Made by a program: the position numbers and the translations under genes. This document shows, in pieces, positions 1 to 11,340 of a stretch of DNA of 64,000 bases. The notes under the pieces were generated by a model. That model had not been told where the DNA came from. It saw only the letters and a program-made list of their open reading frames with translations, and ran no database searches. How positions within the stretch are numbered: position 1 is the stretch's first letter; each line of letters starts with the position of its first letter. Where the stretch lies: positions 27,498,811-27,562,810 of the forward strand of contig NC_045128.1 in assembly GCF_007655135.1 (NCBI RefSeq), given 5' to 3'. The stretch comes from Punica granatum. Lineage: Eukaryota > Streptophyta > Magnoliopsida > Myrtales > Lythraceae.

Positions 1-976
1 TCTTGTTTGAAGATAAAATAAAGTTGGACATTCAATGATTTTGAGAAAGGGGTGTATTGTAATGGTTAACGCCTCACCTGGTAATTTAGAGATTTTAGGT
101 TTGTTTCTCATCGTGGAGCTACCTTTATTTAGATTTGCTTTTCATTTCTTGTACTAGGTCATCAACCTTCTCTTGTAACCCAAAACATTCAACGATGTTA
201 ATATTATATCTAAAAAGATTGGTTTGGAGCACGAAATAATGTCTTGTGCTTATTATTTAGCATAAATGATGAAATTATATCACAATATTGAGTGGTAAAG
301 AATAATTAAAATTCAAAATTTCATGCCCTTATATCTCTCATAGTTCATTCTTATTATTTAACAATTAAGGGCAATTCCTGAGATTTCCTCACAGATAACA
401 ATCACTCTCGCAAAATATATTCTAACACAATAAACACTTCATCTTTTTCCTATTAAGTGGGCGATAATTCGTAGAGATTTCCTCACAGATGACAACCATG
501 AGTAATGCACACACGGGTAAGTGGCTAGTAATATTTTAAGTCTCAGCTAGAGCTGTAGATCAATGCATGGTTGCAAAGGAGGCTCAATGTCTAGTATAAC
601 GAAAGAGAAATCTAAATAACTAATAAATGGATATGAATAGTCTCACTAAGTATCAAATTTGCGATTTTCATGTCAATAGGCAAGGGCTAGCGTCACTGCA
701 CTACACCTCTTCTGAGATCATTCCTTAAACTTTTACTGCTTATATTTTTCATGCTTAAATTATAAAATACGAAACTCAAATATAATGATAAAATTCTATT
801 AAACAGTCAATCCATGCTGATATACAAGTCTTAATATATAGTTTTGCCCATAAAGGGCCACAAATCAGTACTTCCCATAGGGAAAGCTCATCTTGAAAGA
901 GAATTACCGGCGGCAAACCTCACACATCAGTAACAACGTACGATAAATATAATACAAATCAAACCCAAGACGAATA
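1..976. other. Intergenic DNA downstream of RDR1 copy 1, with a Helitron 3' stub
   Basis: No coding potential. Matches 31368-31778 and 34841-35412 of unit 2. Contains a degenerate Helitron 3' terminus ending at CTAG (525-528) followed by T, and the presumed 3' untranslated and polyadenylation region of the minus-strand RDR1 gene close to 977. Confidence 0.6.
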
Positions 977-3900
977 TCAAGACAAGCTGAGTTCACGAGT
1001 GAAGATATCTTCACGAGACCGAGACCTCCTCGATTTGATCTTCTCCTTCTTGATTTTGATCAGCCTACCATAGACACACCAAGGGAAGCTCAGGTAATGG
1101 TCCCGCTTCAGACCCTCGTTATAGGCCCCCCAGTAGCTCGGGTGATATGTGACATAGTACCAAGCCGATGCCTTTGCGTCCAAATTCTCATGTTCCGAAC
1201 CGTCTGAACCTGTTGCCTTCTCATTGAACCATGTCATTGCTTCCTTCCTCAGGGCCTTCACAGCCATAGAGATCGACTCCGAGTCCTTCCTCTTACTGAA
1301 TGACTTTGACAACTTCATGATGTTTCCACTAAGTATCTCCGCCTCAGTCCTGATCCCATAGTAGTCCATGAAGTTGCCCAATTTGAAGTCGTAGTTGCCC
1401 TTGTAATAGAAAGCATCATCCACGTAATCCTTGAAGCCCTCAACTTCCATATCAGGATCATAGGACCAACTAGCTTCTTCCTTCGTGAAGGTCCGGAGGG
1501 AAGGGGAATCGGGAGTCATGTCTCTCACCTCTCGGAAAAGCTTCCCAATTACATTCTTGGATTTATAGGTGGACTTGTCGAGCTTCTTCATGAAGTCAGG
1601 ATATTTTTTAGCATACAGATTGGGAGGGATCTCAGCAGGCACGCCTGTTTTGGGGAAATCAACGGCAACAGAGAATAGCTTTGCGAGTTTGATACACTTT
1701 GGGCATCTTGCCTTTGCACTGCTCCGGTCAGCAAACACAGTGTGAGCATTAGCTATTATTCCCAGGCTGTCATTGAGAAGGTAGTTCACGAAGTACTCTT
1801 CCACTTCCTGCTCAAGCAACAACCCGGACTACAGATTGATTTTTGTGACTCTCAACGGTCAAACTATAATGCTGCGTTTGGTTTCAAAATATGATTTTAA
1901 AATCATATTTTGATTTTGAAAAAGAATGGTATAAATGGGGCCCACCATTTGACTTTGTATGTGTTATTTTATTTTGTTGTAGAAAAAGAGTGATATAAAT
2001 GGAGTCCACCCTTTGATTTTGTATGAGTTATTTTGTTTTATTGTGAGTAGAATTAAGTTAAAGTGTGATTTTAAAATCACGTACTATTCCCTGTTTTCTA
2101 ATCTTGTACACCTCAGGATACGTAACAAAGTGCATTTACAATGATTTCCTGATTAGTTGATCAACAGAACCAAATCACAACGTGCCAATTTATGACTCTA
2201 CACCAATTACATGAATGATTCCATGAAGCTACGTCTAAGTGATATGCAATATCATGTAACCAGAGGGCAAACTACCTATGGGATCAATTGTAAAGACCTT
2301 CAAGATCGTCAGATGGAGGAGCTAGTTAAATAGAAAAAGTCAGTGGTACCTCAATCCGAACATCATGGTCTAATTCAACCGTCGGCGCTGCTGTATAGTC
2401 CATAGGCTGATCTTGAACCGGAGGAATCAATTTGGAGTCCCAAGAAACAAAATAAAAATCTCCATCCAGATCACTCCCGGAGCATTCATTTGGGTGAGGC
2501 CTGAACTCAAAATCCAGTTCAAAAGGCATAGTTGATTACCAACCCATTTCGTATATAGACACAAGAAGCAAAGTATATGACCATCTCAGCTACTCTTAAC
2601 ATATAATTTTGATTCCGCTAATAACTTTCAGCTCAGCATATCATCTAAATTGTCATAAAGCTCAACTTTTGGCCTCTACATCCAGTGAGGTTATCTGTTT
2701 CATGGTCAAAGAACAAAGAGTGGATTCTTTCTTTTGGCTGATCCAGAGACTTACATACTCAGAAAAAGGTATACAAGAAGATTACAAGAGGGACTGATAA
2801 AACAGAAATGTTAACCAGAGGCATAACGATCTCAAAGAGGGACTGATAATTTTGCAATGACTGAATGACTATAGGCTCCAAGTAGAAAGTCTGTTCCAAC
2901 ACATCATATACATAACATAAAAAGAAAAGAGACATGCAACCAAAGTACCTCATTCCTTTCTGGGGGAAAACAACGCAATCCACCATATGGTGCAAAGCTG
3001 GTACATTCACAGCTCTGAGAACTCGGACATCACCAGGATGTAGGCAAGGGTTCTTTGCGACCACTACTTGTCCCTGGACGACAAAAGATTCATCTGATGC
3101 TGTACCAGTGTGCATGTAGGTATTATCCTGCAACTGTCCCAGTTTTCGACGCGAAAACTGCACAAATACCTGTCCATACTCTAAGGTCTGGGTCTCGTCC
3201 AGGCAACCCATCATTGATCTCCCTTCAGGTATAAAAATCCCGGTCTTTTTCCTCAGGACAAACAGCTTCGAAGCACGGAAAGTACGAAGCATCATTGACA
3301 GGAATGGTTCCTTGTCCGGCTCATACCCACACACAAGCATCTGCTTGAGGACCTCAGTATTCTCACCAGGAGCCATGAGATCTAGAGCTTCCTGCGCCTT
3401 CAGTGGATCTGTTAGAATGGAGTCTAACTGGTCCACAGCTTCTCTCTGTTTTTGCTCAAAAACGCCATCGGGAACGCCAAGAGTTGAGAGGAGAGTGATG
3501 ATCTGTCTGTTTAGAAAGCAGGGTTGGTACTTGCTCCATGCCAAGACATTCAGTTTCGTGTCTGAGGATTCATACTTTCTCATGCTCCTGCGCAGTGATA
3601 ACTTCACAGGCGAGGTCGGGTCAATGGCCACAACACCTTTATATCCCCCGTATTGTATTTGAAACGCTGATGGATTATAACCTTTAAAGCCGCATTTTTT
3701 TGCCACTTTCTTTGCAAAATCATCAGATATTTTCCCGATCCCATCAGAAAAAATATAGCGCTTGTTGCCACAAATAACCTCAATATCCGGAATTTCTTCA
3801 GTTTCATACCATTCCACAGAAAGAGTTTCAGTGGATGAGCTTAAGGATTGGCCTAGTCGTGCAGCATATTTTGCCACGTTCCTGATTTGATGGAACTCAC

Positions 3901-5758
3901 CCAGGGATTCCCTAATAGTATCAGCTGTGCATCCATCTACAGGAGCAAACATCCATGCAGAATTTTCACGCAGCTGACTGGAGGAGAAAGCAAGGAAATC
4001 AAACTTCTTATCACCTATGGTTATTCCATTCTGAAGGGTAGACAGAATTCTCCTAAAAATTTCTGTTCTCATACCACTGCCGGCCACAGAACCACGAGAT
4101 AAAACTGTGGAATGGATTCTATCGTGATCTTCGTCCACGAAAGAGATCCGGAGGAAATTATCAGCATACTCAGAGTACCTCCGCAGAACTCGATTTGACA
4201 CATTAACTTCTGGACCGGAAAAGTACACTTTGCAAGGAGTTATCTGAACCCTGTGAACATACATCAGGCCCTCATCTAAAGATATCAAAGGCGACCGCAT
4301 ATGATGCTGCCGTATCAGATTCATATTCATCATGCACATCACGTACTGCTCCTCCAGCCACCTCTTCGGATGGTAACAACATTCTTTTAGATAACACAGC
4401 TTCTCTAGAGCATATTCTATGAAAGTGATGTCAATTCTGTGCGGATTGACCAATCGATAGAAGGCAGAGTCAAGACAGGGTCCTGGAAGACACCCCTTCT
4501 GCACCAACAGATTGATCTTGAATAGTATCTTGTAGGGAATATCAACATCTACGGGGGGCTCCACGATAGGGACTAGGTTGAAATCACGAGAGAAACTGGA
4601 GCCACTCTTCATAGCAAATATGCCTTTAATTTCCTTATAAGCAGCGAAATTTTCCTGAAAATCTGGGAGATCAGACGCATGATAGATCTCCAGGCACATT
4701 GCTGAAGATTGCCCGATACAAGCAGACGGAGTAAAATCGGTTGTTCTCACCCATTGGTCATCTGAACCATTCCTGAAATAGCTGTAAAAAAGACTCTCCA
4801 GTACATTACGTGAAGGGTTTGCAGCTTTTCTGAATATACGAGGAGCACCGAGCAGCTGAAAATCATCAAACAAGGGAGGGTTACAACAGCATTTCCTAAT
4901 CTCCATTAATATACATACCAGCCAAATATCATCTAAACGATCTAAAGTAAGAAATGTGTCTACTTGGCCAATCCCATTCCTAATCACAAACAAAAGAAAA
5001 GCTACAATCATTTGTAAAGAAGTTGGCCAGAGCCATAACATTACAATCATTTCTCACCATGTCATGCATCGCTACGCTTTACATGGCTCCACAAAATTAA
5101 AAAGCTGCAAAATTATTACACTATAGGTGATGAAAAGAGACTGTGCATGACCTACGGTAGTAACTGGGATTATTATACCATGATTTATCCTCAGCAAATA
5201 AAGAAAACTAAGAATAGTAACTATTCAAAACCATGAAAGAACCTGAATGAGCAGATAAATTGTGCGACGGCGCCATCGTTGTTGATGAAGCTTAATTTGC
5301 CAGATGTTCCCATGTGAAAGGTCAAGCTTATATTCCTCTTGATTATAGAGCAAAACAAAGTAGAATCTTCTCAATCCAACCCCAAAATCAACAGAAACAT
5401 TCTGCTCTTTCCACAGGGTGGAGAAATTCTGCTCGGAAAGCTGATACCCAAAGTGCAACGTTACACCTTGTATACTATGTGACGGCATTCTCCGTTCGGG
5501 CACGATATCTCGGTCTGCCTCACTAGCAGTCAGATATGATTTTCTGTACCACAGTCGTCTACTGGCCAAACGGACTATTCTGTCAGCATCTTCAACTGTC
5601 ATGAACTGCACGATTGCGTATAATCGACTGCTGCTTTTCTCTTGTCTGACTTTAATGGCACAAACCCTTCCCTTGCCTATTATATTTTCTAAAAATTCCT
5701 TAACTCTTTCTGCTGACGTAGAAGAAGGGAAGCCGTGTAAACGAATTGTCTTTTCCAT
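977..5758 (-). CDS. RDR1: RNA-dependent RNA polymerase 1 (RDR1), copy 1, 4 exons
   Basis: Plant RDR1 copies single-stranded RNA into dsRNA, feeding Dicer-like enzymes and amplifying siRNAs in antiviral, salicylate-linked silencing. Exons on the minus strand: 5758-5243, 4855-2949, 2500-2350, 1807-977. All junctions are GT-AG and the frame is open throughout, giving about 1134 residues, usual for RDR1. An N-terminal RRM-like domain starts MEKTIRLHGF. The polymerase core carries the DLDGD catalytic signature in exon 3 (about residues 818-822), just after RPHPNECSGS. The start at 5758 is preferred because RDR1 proteins begin M-x-K-T-I; an in-frame ATG nine codons upstream gives residues atypical of the family. 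Odd points: intron 3 holds a MITE, and exon 4 has many charge-changing substitutions relative to copy 2 (E to K, P to L or S), all C-to-T or G-to-A type. It may be functional or under relaxed constraint. Confidence 0.93.
1872..2081. mobile_element. MITE inside intron 3 of RDR1 copy 1
   Basis: Starts TGCGTTTGGTTTC followed by a short palindrome around GATTTTAAAATC; the interior carries the family's duplicated ATAAATGGGGCCCACC-like block. The corresponding intron of RDR1 copy 2 (36247-36591) lacks it, making the copy 1 intron about 200 bp longer (542 versus 345 bp). Relatives lie at 21708-21948 and 26448-26585. The right terminus (AAACCAAACGCA in relatives) is missing here, so this copy is truncated. 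The TIR style resembles hAT or PIF-type MITEs; the superfamily is uncertain. Confidence 0.7.
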
Positions 5759-5939
5759 AATTACTGTGCAGGCATATACTTGCACTTTGTTTGCACCCTA
5801 CCAAGAAGAACCAAAACGAGATGATAGTCAACCTCCCTGTTACAGTAAACTAATTGTCTTTCCCATAATTACTGTGCAGGCATTTAATATGGATATGTTG
5901 ATGAATGAATAGAATGGTCCATAATACAGGCACACGCGT

Positions 5940-5975
5940 TGTATGTTTAATTATATGCACACATATATAGATATG
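5940..5975 (-). promoter_or_regulatory. Candidate TATA region of RDR1 copy 1
   Basis: On the minus strand a CTATATATG motif (about 5962-5970) lies roughly 200 bp upstream of the RDR1 start codon. The same motif is kept upstream of RDR1 copy 2 (about 40143-40151). This is position and conservation evidence only, in AT-rich DNA. Confidence 0.3.
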
Positions 5976-6094
5976 ATCAACTACCAAAGAAAAAACTAAT
6001 GTCTGTTGGTTTAAGTAGTCCGACGCTTGTTCCACTTAACGTATTATTTGTTAGATTGTCATTGGACTTATTCTTGATACATTATATAATGAAT

Positions 6095-7470
6095 CAAAAT
6101 TTAAATTTCATGGACAAAAATTATTAGAGTTTAAACAATGATTTTCATCACGTACAAAAAGTATAAATAAAAATATGAAAATAAATTTAACCATTTTTCA
6201 TTTAGATTAGATAATTGATAGATATACATAATAAGCATTACGTAACGAACTTCTTCTGTCAATGTGTACATTACATAATTATATACTGTTCTTTTTGTAG
6301 AAATTCAAGACTCGATGATTACAACGAAATTAGAAACGTCTTAAATTTTTCAACAATGTAAATTTTAAACAATAAAACTAAATAAAAATTTAATACATCA
6401 GATTCTTCATTATTACATTATTAATGTGAAATATATAAGTAAATATACTTGTATCGTAGCAATTCTAAGATACGAGTAAAAGAACTTAATACAATATCTA
6501 TTTATAATTTTTTAAAGCATGAACATCTATTATGAAAAGATACATCATTCGAGGCGTAGAAAAATCGGATGGTCCTTATATGAAGTATTTCCTAAAAATT
6601 AAGAAGAAAATTTAAAAATCTTTGTAGAAAATAATATTAAATTTTAAAATTGATACTTTTAGAGCATATTAACTATATATTACTATATGTATCTATAGAT
6701 GACATGTAAATTATATTAATCCTACTGTACTTTAATGATGGGAAGTCAATGACGATCAATCACGGTTAAGCATATGCCCAAATTCTTACATAGAAGACTC
6801 CCAACAAGCAACTCATCAAATAAATGCAAGGCTCTTAGTAAGAAACTTAAGCTAATAACATAAATGTTGGTTGTTATTAAATATATATTAAATAATTAAT
6901 AAGTAAAATATTTAATATTTTAATATATATGTTTAAAATTTAAATCTTAGCGTGAAGCTTAAGCTCTAAAATTTTTTTTCCATAAAATTTAAATTTAGAT
7001 TCATGGTAATACAATTTAAGAGCATGTATAATGACAAACTTGTAAATAATTCATTAATGCTAATAAATAGAAGACCTAATTTCAAGAGGGATTTAAATGA
7101 AACAAATAAAAACGTTTAGGGAATGAAGAATAATTAAGAAAATAACACGTCTACTTTGGGAAATATATTTTGGGAAGATTATTGTGGAAATTAATTTCAA
7201 AAAGAAGACCATTTTGGTCGAAAGCTCTAATGAAAGAGCAGTAAAGTATATCAATGACTACCTACCGAAAAAAATAAAGGGTGTATATGGCGATAACATT
7301 ATGTTGGTCCTTCAAGTCCTGAGACAGGTATATTAATTGATCCTTAGTCTCAATTAACTACTAGGGATGTAGGCACAAAGTCCAACCAACGTGGAATTCT
7401 AGAATATTTTCCAAACATTCTTTTTTTTTTCTTTTGGTTCTTTTTGGGAAAAGTAATATTCATTTTTAAT
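6095..7470. other. AT-rich segment present only in unit 1
   Basis: Unit 2 runs from the equivalent of about 6094 directly into the equivalent of about 7470 across an AAT microsatellite (40263-40305). The 1.4-kb segment has no ORF, terminal repeat or recognisable element. It is either an insertion in unit 1 or a deletion in unit 2. Confidence 0.6.
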
Positions 7471-7639
7471 AATAGTAATAGAAAAAAGAATTTCACTATT
7501 TTCAGGATTAAAGGTTAACAGTTCTTAAAATTAAAGAGACTAAATCAATATAAGGAAAAAAATAAAAAAGGAGAAACAATGGAACCATAAAATTGGCCGC
7601 CCACCCAAAGCCTGGTGGTTTGGTATCATAGAAAACAGG

Positions 7640-8200
7640 CCTGGCCATCAGTAGTGATGGGACACTAGCGACCCATCACAGGACTTCTCTGCAATGGGGC
7701 AGCCGGGGTGCGTCGAAGTGCATCCCCTTGAGGCACCCCATACATGGAGGCTAATTCCAAGGCTGCCCCACCGATCACTACTTGAATATCTCGTATTAGA
7801 GTCACACACGTTCTTAATTTCAGAAAACACCTTAACGGAAACTTGTCTCCATGCAGTTCTTCGTAAAGGTGAGAGGTACTCCTTACATACATGCAGATGC
7901 TACTCAATTGTCTCTCTGATTTTCTCTATTTTATTTTATATTTTATTATTTTTTTTGGAGTGTTTGTTCATTATGCCCACTAATTCTTCGAGCAACAATG
8001 ACAAGTTTATGCTTACATTTACCCCTTTCTGCAATAGAAAATGGTAGGCAAGTAAAATTTTGTTGAGTTTCCTTAAGTTGTAAGTTTTCAGCCAATGAAC
8101 TTCCTTTCATGTCTGCAAAACGATATACCATTCCTCTGCTAACTTCTGCACAGCTCTGGCAAATTTGATCTCTTGTACATACATAATTGACAGGCACCGG
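7640..8200 (-). pseudogene. Exon-like gene fragment of unknown identity
   Basis: The minus strand has two short open stretches with exon-like borders. One (7907-7665) encodes a peptide containing STSHLYEELHGDKFPLRCF; another (8197-7946) contains CQSCAEVSRGMVYRFADMKG and runs into a pyrimidine-rich TTGCAG acceptor-like site near 8035. In unit 2 (about 40440-41040) the first stretch is shifted out of frame after the shared LYEELHGDKFP part, so the reading frame is not conserved. I do not recognise the family. Best read as a decayed fragment of a neighbouring gene that was duplicated with the locus. Confidence 0.35.
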
Positions 8201-9296
8201 TTTGAAGTTATACCACTTGAATCTACAAGATATAAATACTATCCGCTTAACAAATATGCAATTTCCATTTCAACCCAACCGATATTCGAAAAAAGGTAGT
8301 GACTATGGTGCTAGCTTATATCTTACTAATCTCCAAAACCAGCGCAAGTTTTAAAACAGATCCGCGTCTTTCATAATCACAAGGTATCAAAAGGAGAGAA
8401 GCTCAAACCGAAAAATTAAGCAAATTCTGGGTACATTTGGCATCAGCTGCAAAAATGATGCTTCATTTAAATGGAATGATAATGGGGAGAAATAGAATTA
8501 TCAGTCCTCAAAAATGTCATCCCCCAGAACTATATTTATCGGACATTTCAGCAATAAAGAACTAGAACGTATGCACCCTGCCGCTCTTAGTCCAATGTGA
8601 TTGAACACAGTCGATCATCGAACTAAAGCATGATCATCTAACGCGGTCGCTACTGGTTCACAGTCAAAGAAGTGGCAACCATAGAGACTAAAGCATAAGG
8701 GTCAAGCCTCTTCATTCACTCTGTCAGTACTATATATCTACAGTGACAGGCTAGGGTTCCGAGTTAAAGAAGATTACCAGCTCAAGAAGGGGAGCCCTCA
8801 CCGGTGTACGGTGAAGCTCAGGAGGGGGAGGATAATGCCGGTTACGGAGAGGAAGAGACGGACTCCGAGTCAAGAAAGAGTCCCCTCTCTCGCTTGACTT
8901 GCTGCTTCTTCCAGCCTTCTAAGGAGAGACAGCATCTTAAACCGTTAACAGATGCTTCTCTCTGAGTCAACTTCCCAAGCAAGTTAATGAGCTTAGCTTC
9001 TCAGCGGCGTCTATTGATTATATTCTTTCTTGGAAGGGCAAAACTCGGGATTCCCTCCGTGGGCCCCAGCCCTTCTGCTATGTGATCCACAAGTTTGTGG
9101 TCCTCATCCAATGATCCTCATACTTTTAAATATTATGATCTGATCCCTGAATATTGAGAACATCCCGCAGTGCCCTCAAATCGTTATAGCGTGTTATTTC
9201 AGAGAATATCCGGAAAAATAGATAACCTGAGCATCACACCATGTGGCAATGAGGATCCACAATCCTTGAAGTTCGAGAATGTTTCATTTTACCTTA
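8201..9296. other. Non-coding duplicated segment with a repeated exon-like motif
   Basis: No intact ORF. On the minus strand, 8870-9010 encodes peptide scraps such as KLTQRE and EEAASQARE that also occur at 10615-10700, so a small gene-derived piece has been copied twice within the unit. Its counterpart in unit 2 is at about 41660-41830. Confidence 0.4.
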
Positions 9297-9999
9297 TTTA
9301 CACCGAAATTATACAAATGTTCTCCCCATTTATGTAATTTAGTGATTCCAAACTTATATTTTTCATTTTATTTCATCATCTATATAAATAGAACTAGCTA
9401 GATGTACGACTTGGCTGAAAGCATGCCCAGTACAATTTCTATCGCTATTACCTCCTGGTTTATCGCAAGAATATTAGCTTGACAGACAAAAATAGAGATT
9501 TATAGGTCCCATCATCTGGAGAGGCTAAACCTAACTAGGTCTCCTATGTTGGGTTCTTTTTGGGTCTCATGTAAAACTTATGTCTTATAATAGTGTCAAC
9601 GGCCCGGATTAGTTTATAAGGTATAAATTCGGATAGGACTTCACCATGTTTATACTAAAATTATACAAATATTCTCACTATCCATCTAACTAAGTGGTTT
9701 CAAACTTGTATTTTCCATTATTTCACCATTAAGATTAATAGGACCGAGTAGATATCCAATTTGGCCGAAAGCATGTTTAGATCAATTTCTATCGCTATCA
9801 CCCTGTAATTTACAGCAAGAATATATAACTTGAAACTGAAACCCAGCATTTATGGATCCCATCACAGCTGCTAAAGTCAGGTCTCTACTGTTGTGTTCTT
9901 GTGTCGGGCTCACTTGAAAACTCTGCCATTTCAAATATATGTAGTAGTGTCAACAGATGCAAGCTAGATTTCAGGGAGTAAACTCGAACAAATGAAATT
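9297..9999. repeat. Tandem dimer of a roughly 350-bp repeat, unit 1
   Basis: Two direct copies (about 9297-9647 and 9648-9999) share landmarks in the same order: an ACCGAAATTATACAAAT-like start, an AATAGRAC...AGATG block, an AGAAT...CTTG block, a GATCCCATC-like block, GGTCTC...TGTTGGGTTCT and a TAGTGTCAAC block. The dimer recurs in unit 2 at 42059-42770 and again at 43757-44395. Function unknown; it is non-coding. Confidence 0.7.
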
Positions 10000-10600
10000 G
10001 TAGGGAGCAGGTTGATATAATAGCATCTTTATGGGGCAAATTACAATTACCCTTTTATAAACGTTCTGTTGATTACGATTATGTTAGTATTACGCGTATT
10101 GGTGAGATCATCTTTCCCAATCATTCCAATTGTCTCTTTAGGGGGAAAAGGTCAAGCAATTAAAAAAAATTGAGATTACCAATGTGAGTTGGTTCAAGCG
10201 GTTCGGAGCGTTTGTTTCCCTTAAACGAGATCTCAAGTATGAGCCTTGTAAATGGAAAAAATTCACGTAGAGGGCGTTTTATCTCTCAGTAGACTGATCT
10301 GATTCTACTAGATTAGCAAGGGTCCAATTAATATCAAAATTCACACCAAAAATAATTGAGATTAAAAAGAGAAAACCCTCGGGGGTCCACCCATTCGAAA
10401 GAACTTCTTGAAACTATTCTATTTGTTTATAAAAAAAAAAGGGGAGAAAAAAGTCTTTCTCAATCTCGCTTCGCAGGCATTATATTTACATTGGAAAAAA
10501 ATTGAAATTGCTTATCAATAATGACTCCACCAAATAGAGAAAGCAGATTCACGTTCTCATTATAGCTTCTGGCAAAGAGGCGGAGCGAGGACGTCGTGAT
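10000..10600. other. Non-coding interval
   Basis: Matches 42780-43360 of unit 2. Contains short A-rich runs and no credible ORF, RNA gene or terminal repeat. Confidence 0.5.
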
Positions 10601-10614
10601 CGCCAAGCTCCGAG

Positions 10615-11340
10615 TCAAGGCTGAGTCCACTCTCTCGCTTGACTCGCCGCTTCTGCTTCTCTCTGGGTCAACTTCCCAATCAAGTCAATGAGCTTCTCGG
10701 CAGCCTCTTTGATTAAAGACCAAGCATTGACGAACTTGATTATGGACTGATTAGTAGAAGCGAAACGGACATTGACCCAAAGAACATTAAACCACCGGGC
10801 TTTAAATCGCGGTGGACCTGTGGTAAACCAGAAGATGAGTGCATCATCAGCGGCTTGAAGATACGTAGGAGGTGTTGCTTGTGACTTACAGCGCATGAAA
10901 TCAAGCATTCTGCCAATGTTCCAGCCTGGAACTGGAAGCCCCCGAGCAAAAGGAGATTCCAAAGAGGAGAAGAAGAAAATTTGATACAGTGGGGAAGAAG
11001 ATGCTGCAATGATTCAGTATCCGATTCAGAGAGAGAGACGCACAATAGAGGGAAAGGGAGGCGTACAACGGGTAAGCAACAGTCATCTGAAAGAGCACAA
11101 GTGAGGAGGGGGCAATTCGACGATTAGACTGAGACAGTGAGACCATGCGCGAAAGGATCCGCCAGGGCGAGAAGATATTATGATGATATTCGGGGGAGTG
11201 GGCTGTGCAGCCGGACCAAGGAGGCCGTCAGCTCTGCACTGTGAAGGCTGAGCAGAGGGGCATAAGCGGTTGCACTCTCCGCCTCCGAGCAAAGGGGTAA
11301 GGATTGGCCGGTTATGGCTGAAAAATGGCAGGCATTTGTG
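10615..11340 (-). other. Gene-like locus of unknown function, minus strand
   Basis: A locally GC-richer, minus-strand interval with several overlapping open stretches. The longest (10962-10615, 115 codons) includes MLDFMRCKSQATPP, then ADDALIFWFTTGPPRFKARW and RFASTNQSIIKFVNAWS, and ends KLTQREAEAASQAREWTQP. The same frame persists in unit 2 at 49126-48936 with scattered amino-acid changes, but is cut after NAWS by a 5.5-kb rearrangement. A GTAAGT donor-like site (in MRCKS) and a CACAG acceptor-like site (in TTGPP) suggest a spliced transcript or an old gene. I do not recognise a family. It could be a non-coding transcript or a decayed gene. Confidence 0.35.

Noticed and set aside
3312..3662. 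Plus-strand ORF of 116 codons
   Set aside because: Antisense shadow of RDR1 exon 2.
5759..5785. Upstream in-frame ATG of RDR1 copy 1 (and 39973-39999 of copy 2) as the true start
   Set aside because: Adds MQVYACTxI before the conserved M-x-K-T-I start; RDR1 proteins of other plants begin at the latter.
10740..11045. Kinase-like motif VHRDLKPGGLM on the minus strand
   Set aside because: No other kinase motif is present in that frame, and the frame is not conserved in unit 2; a coincidence in an alternative frame.
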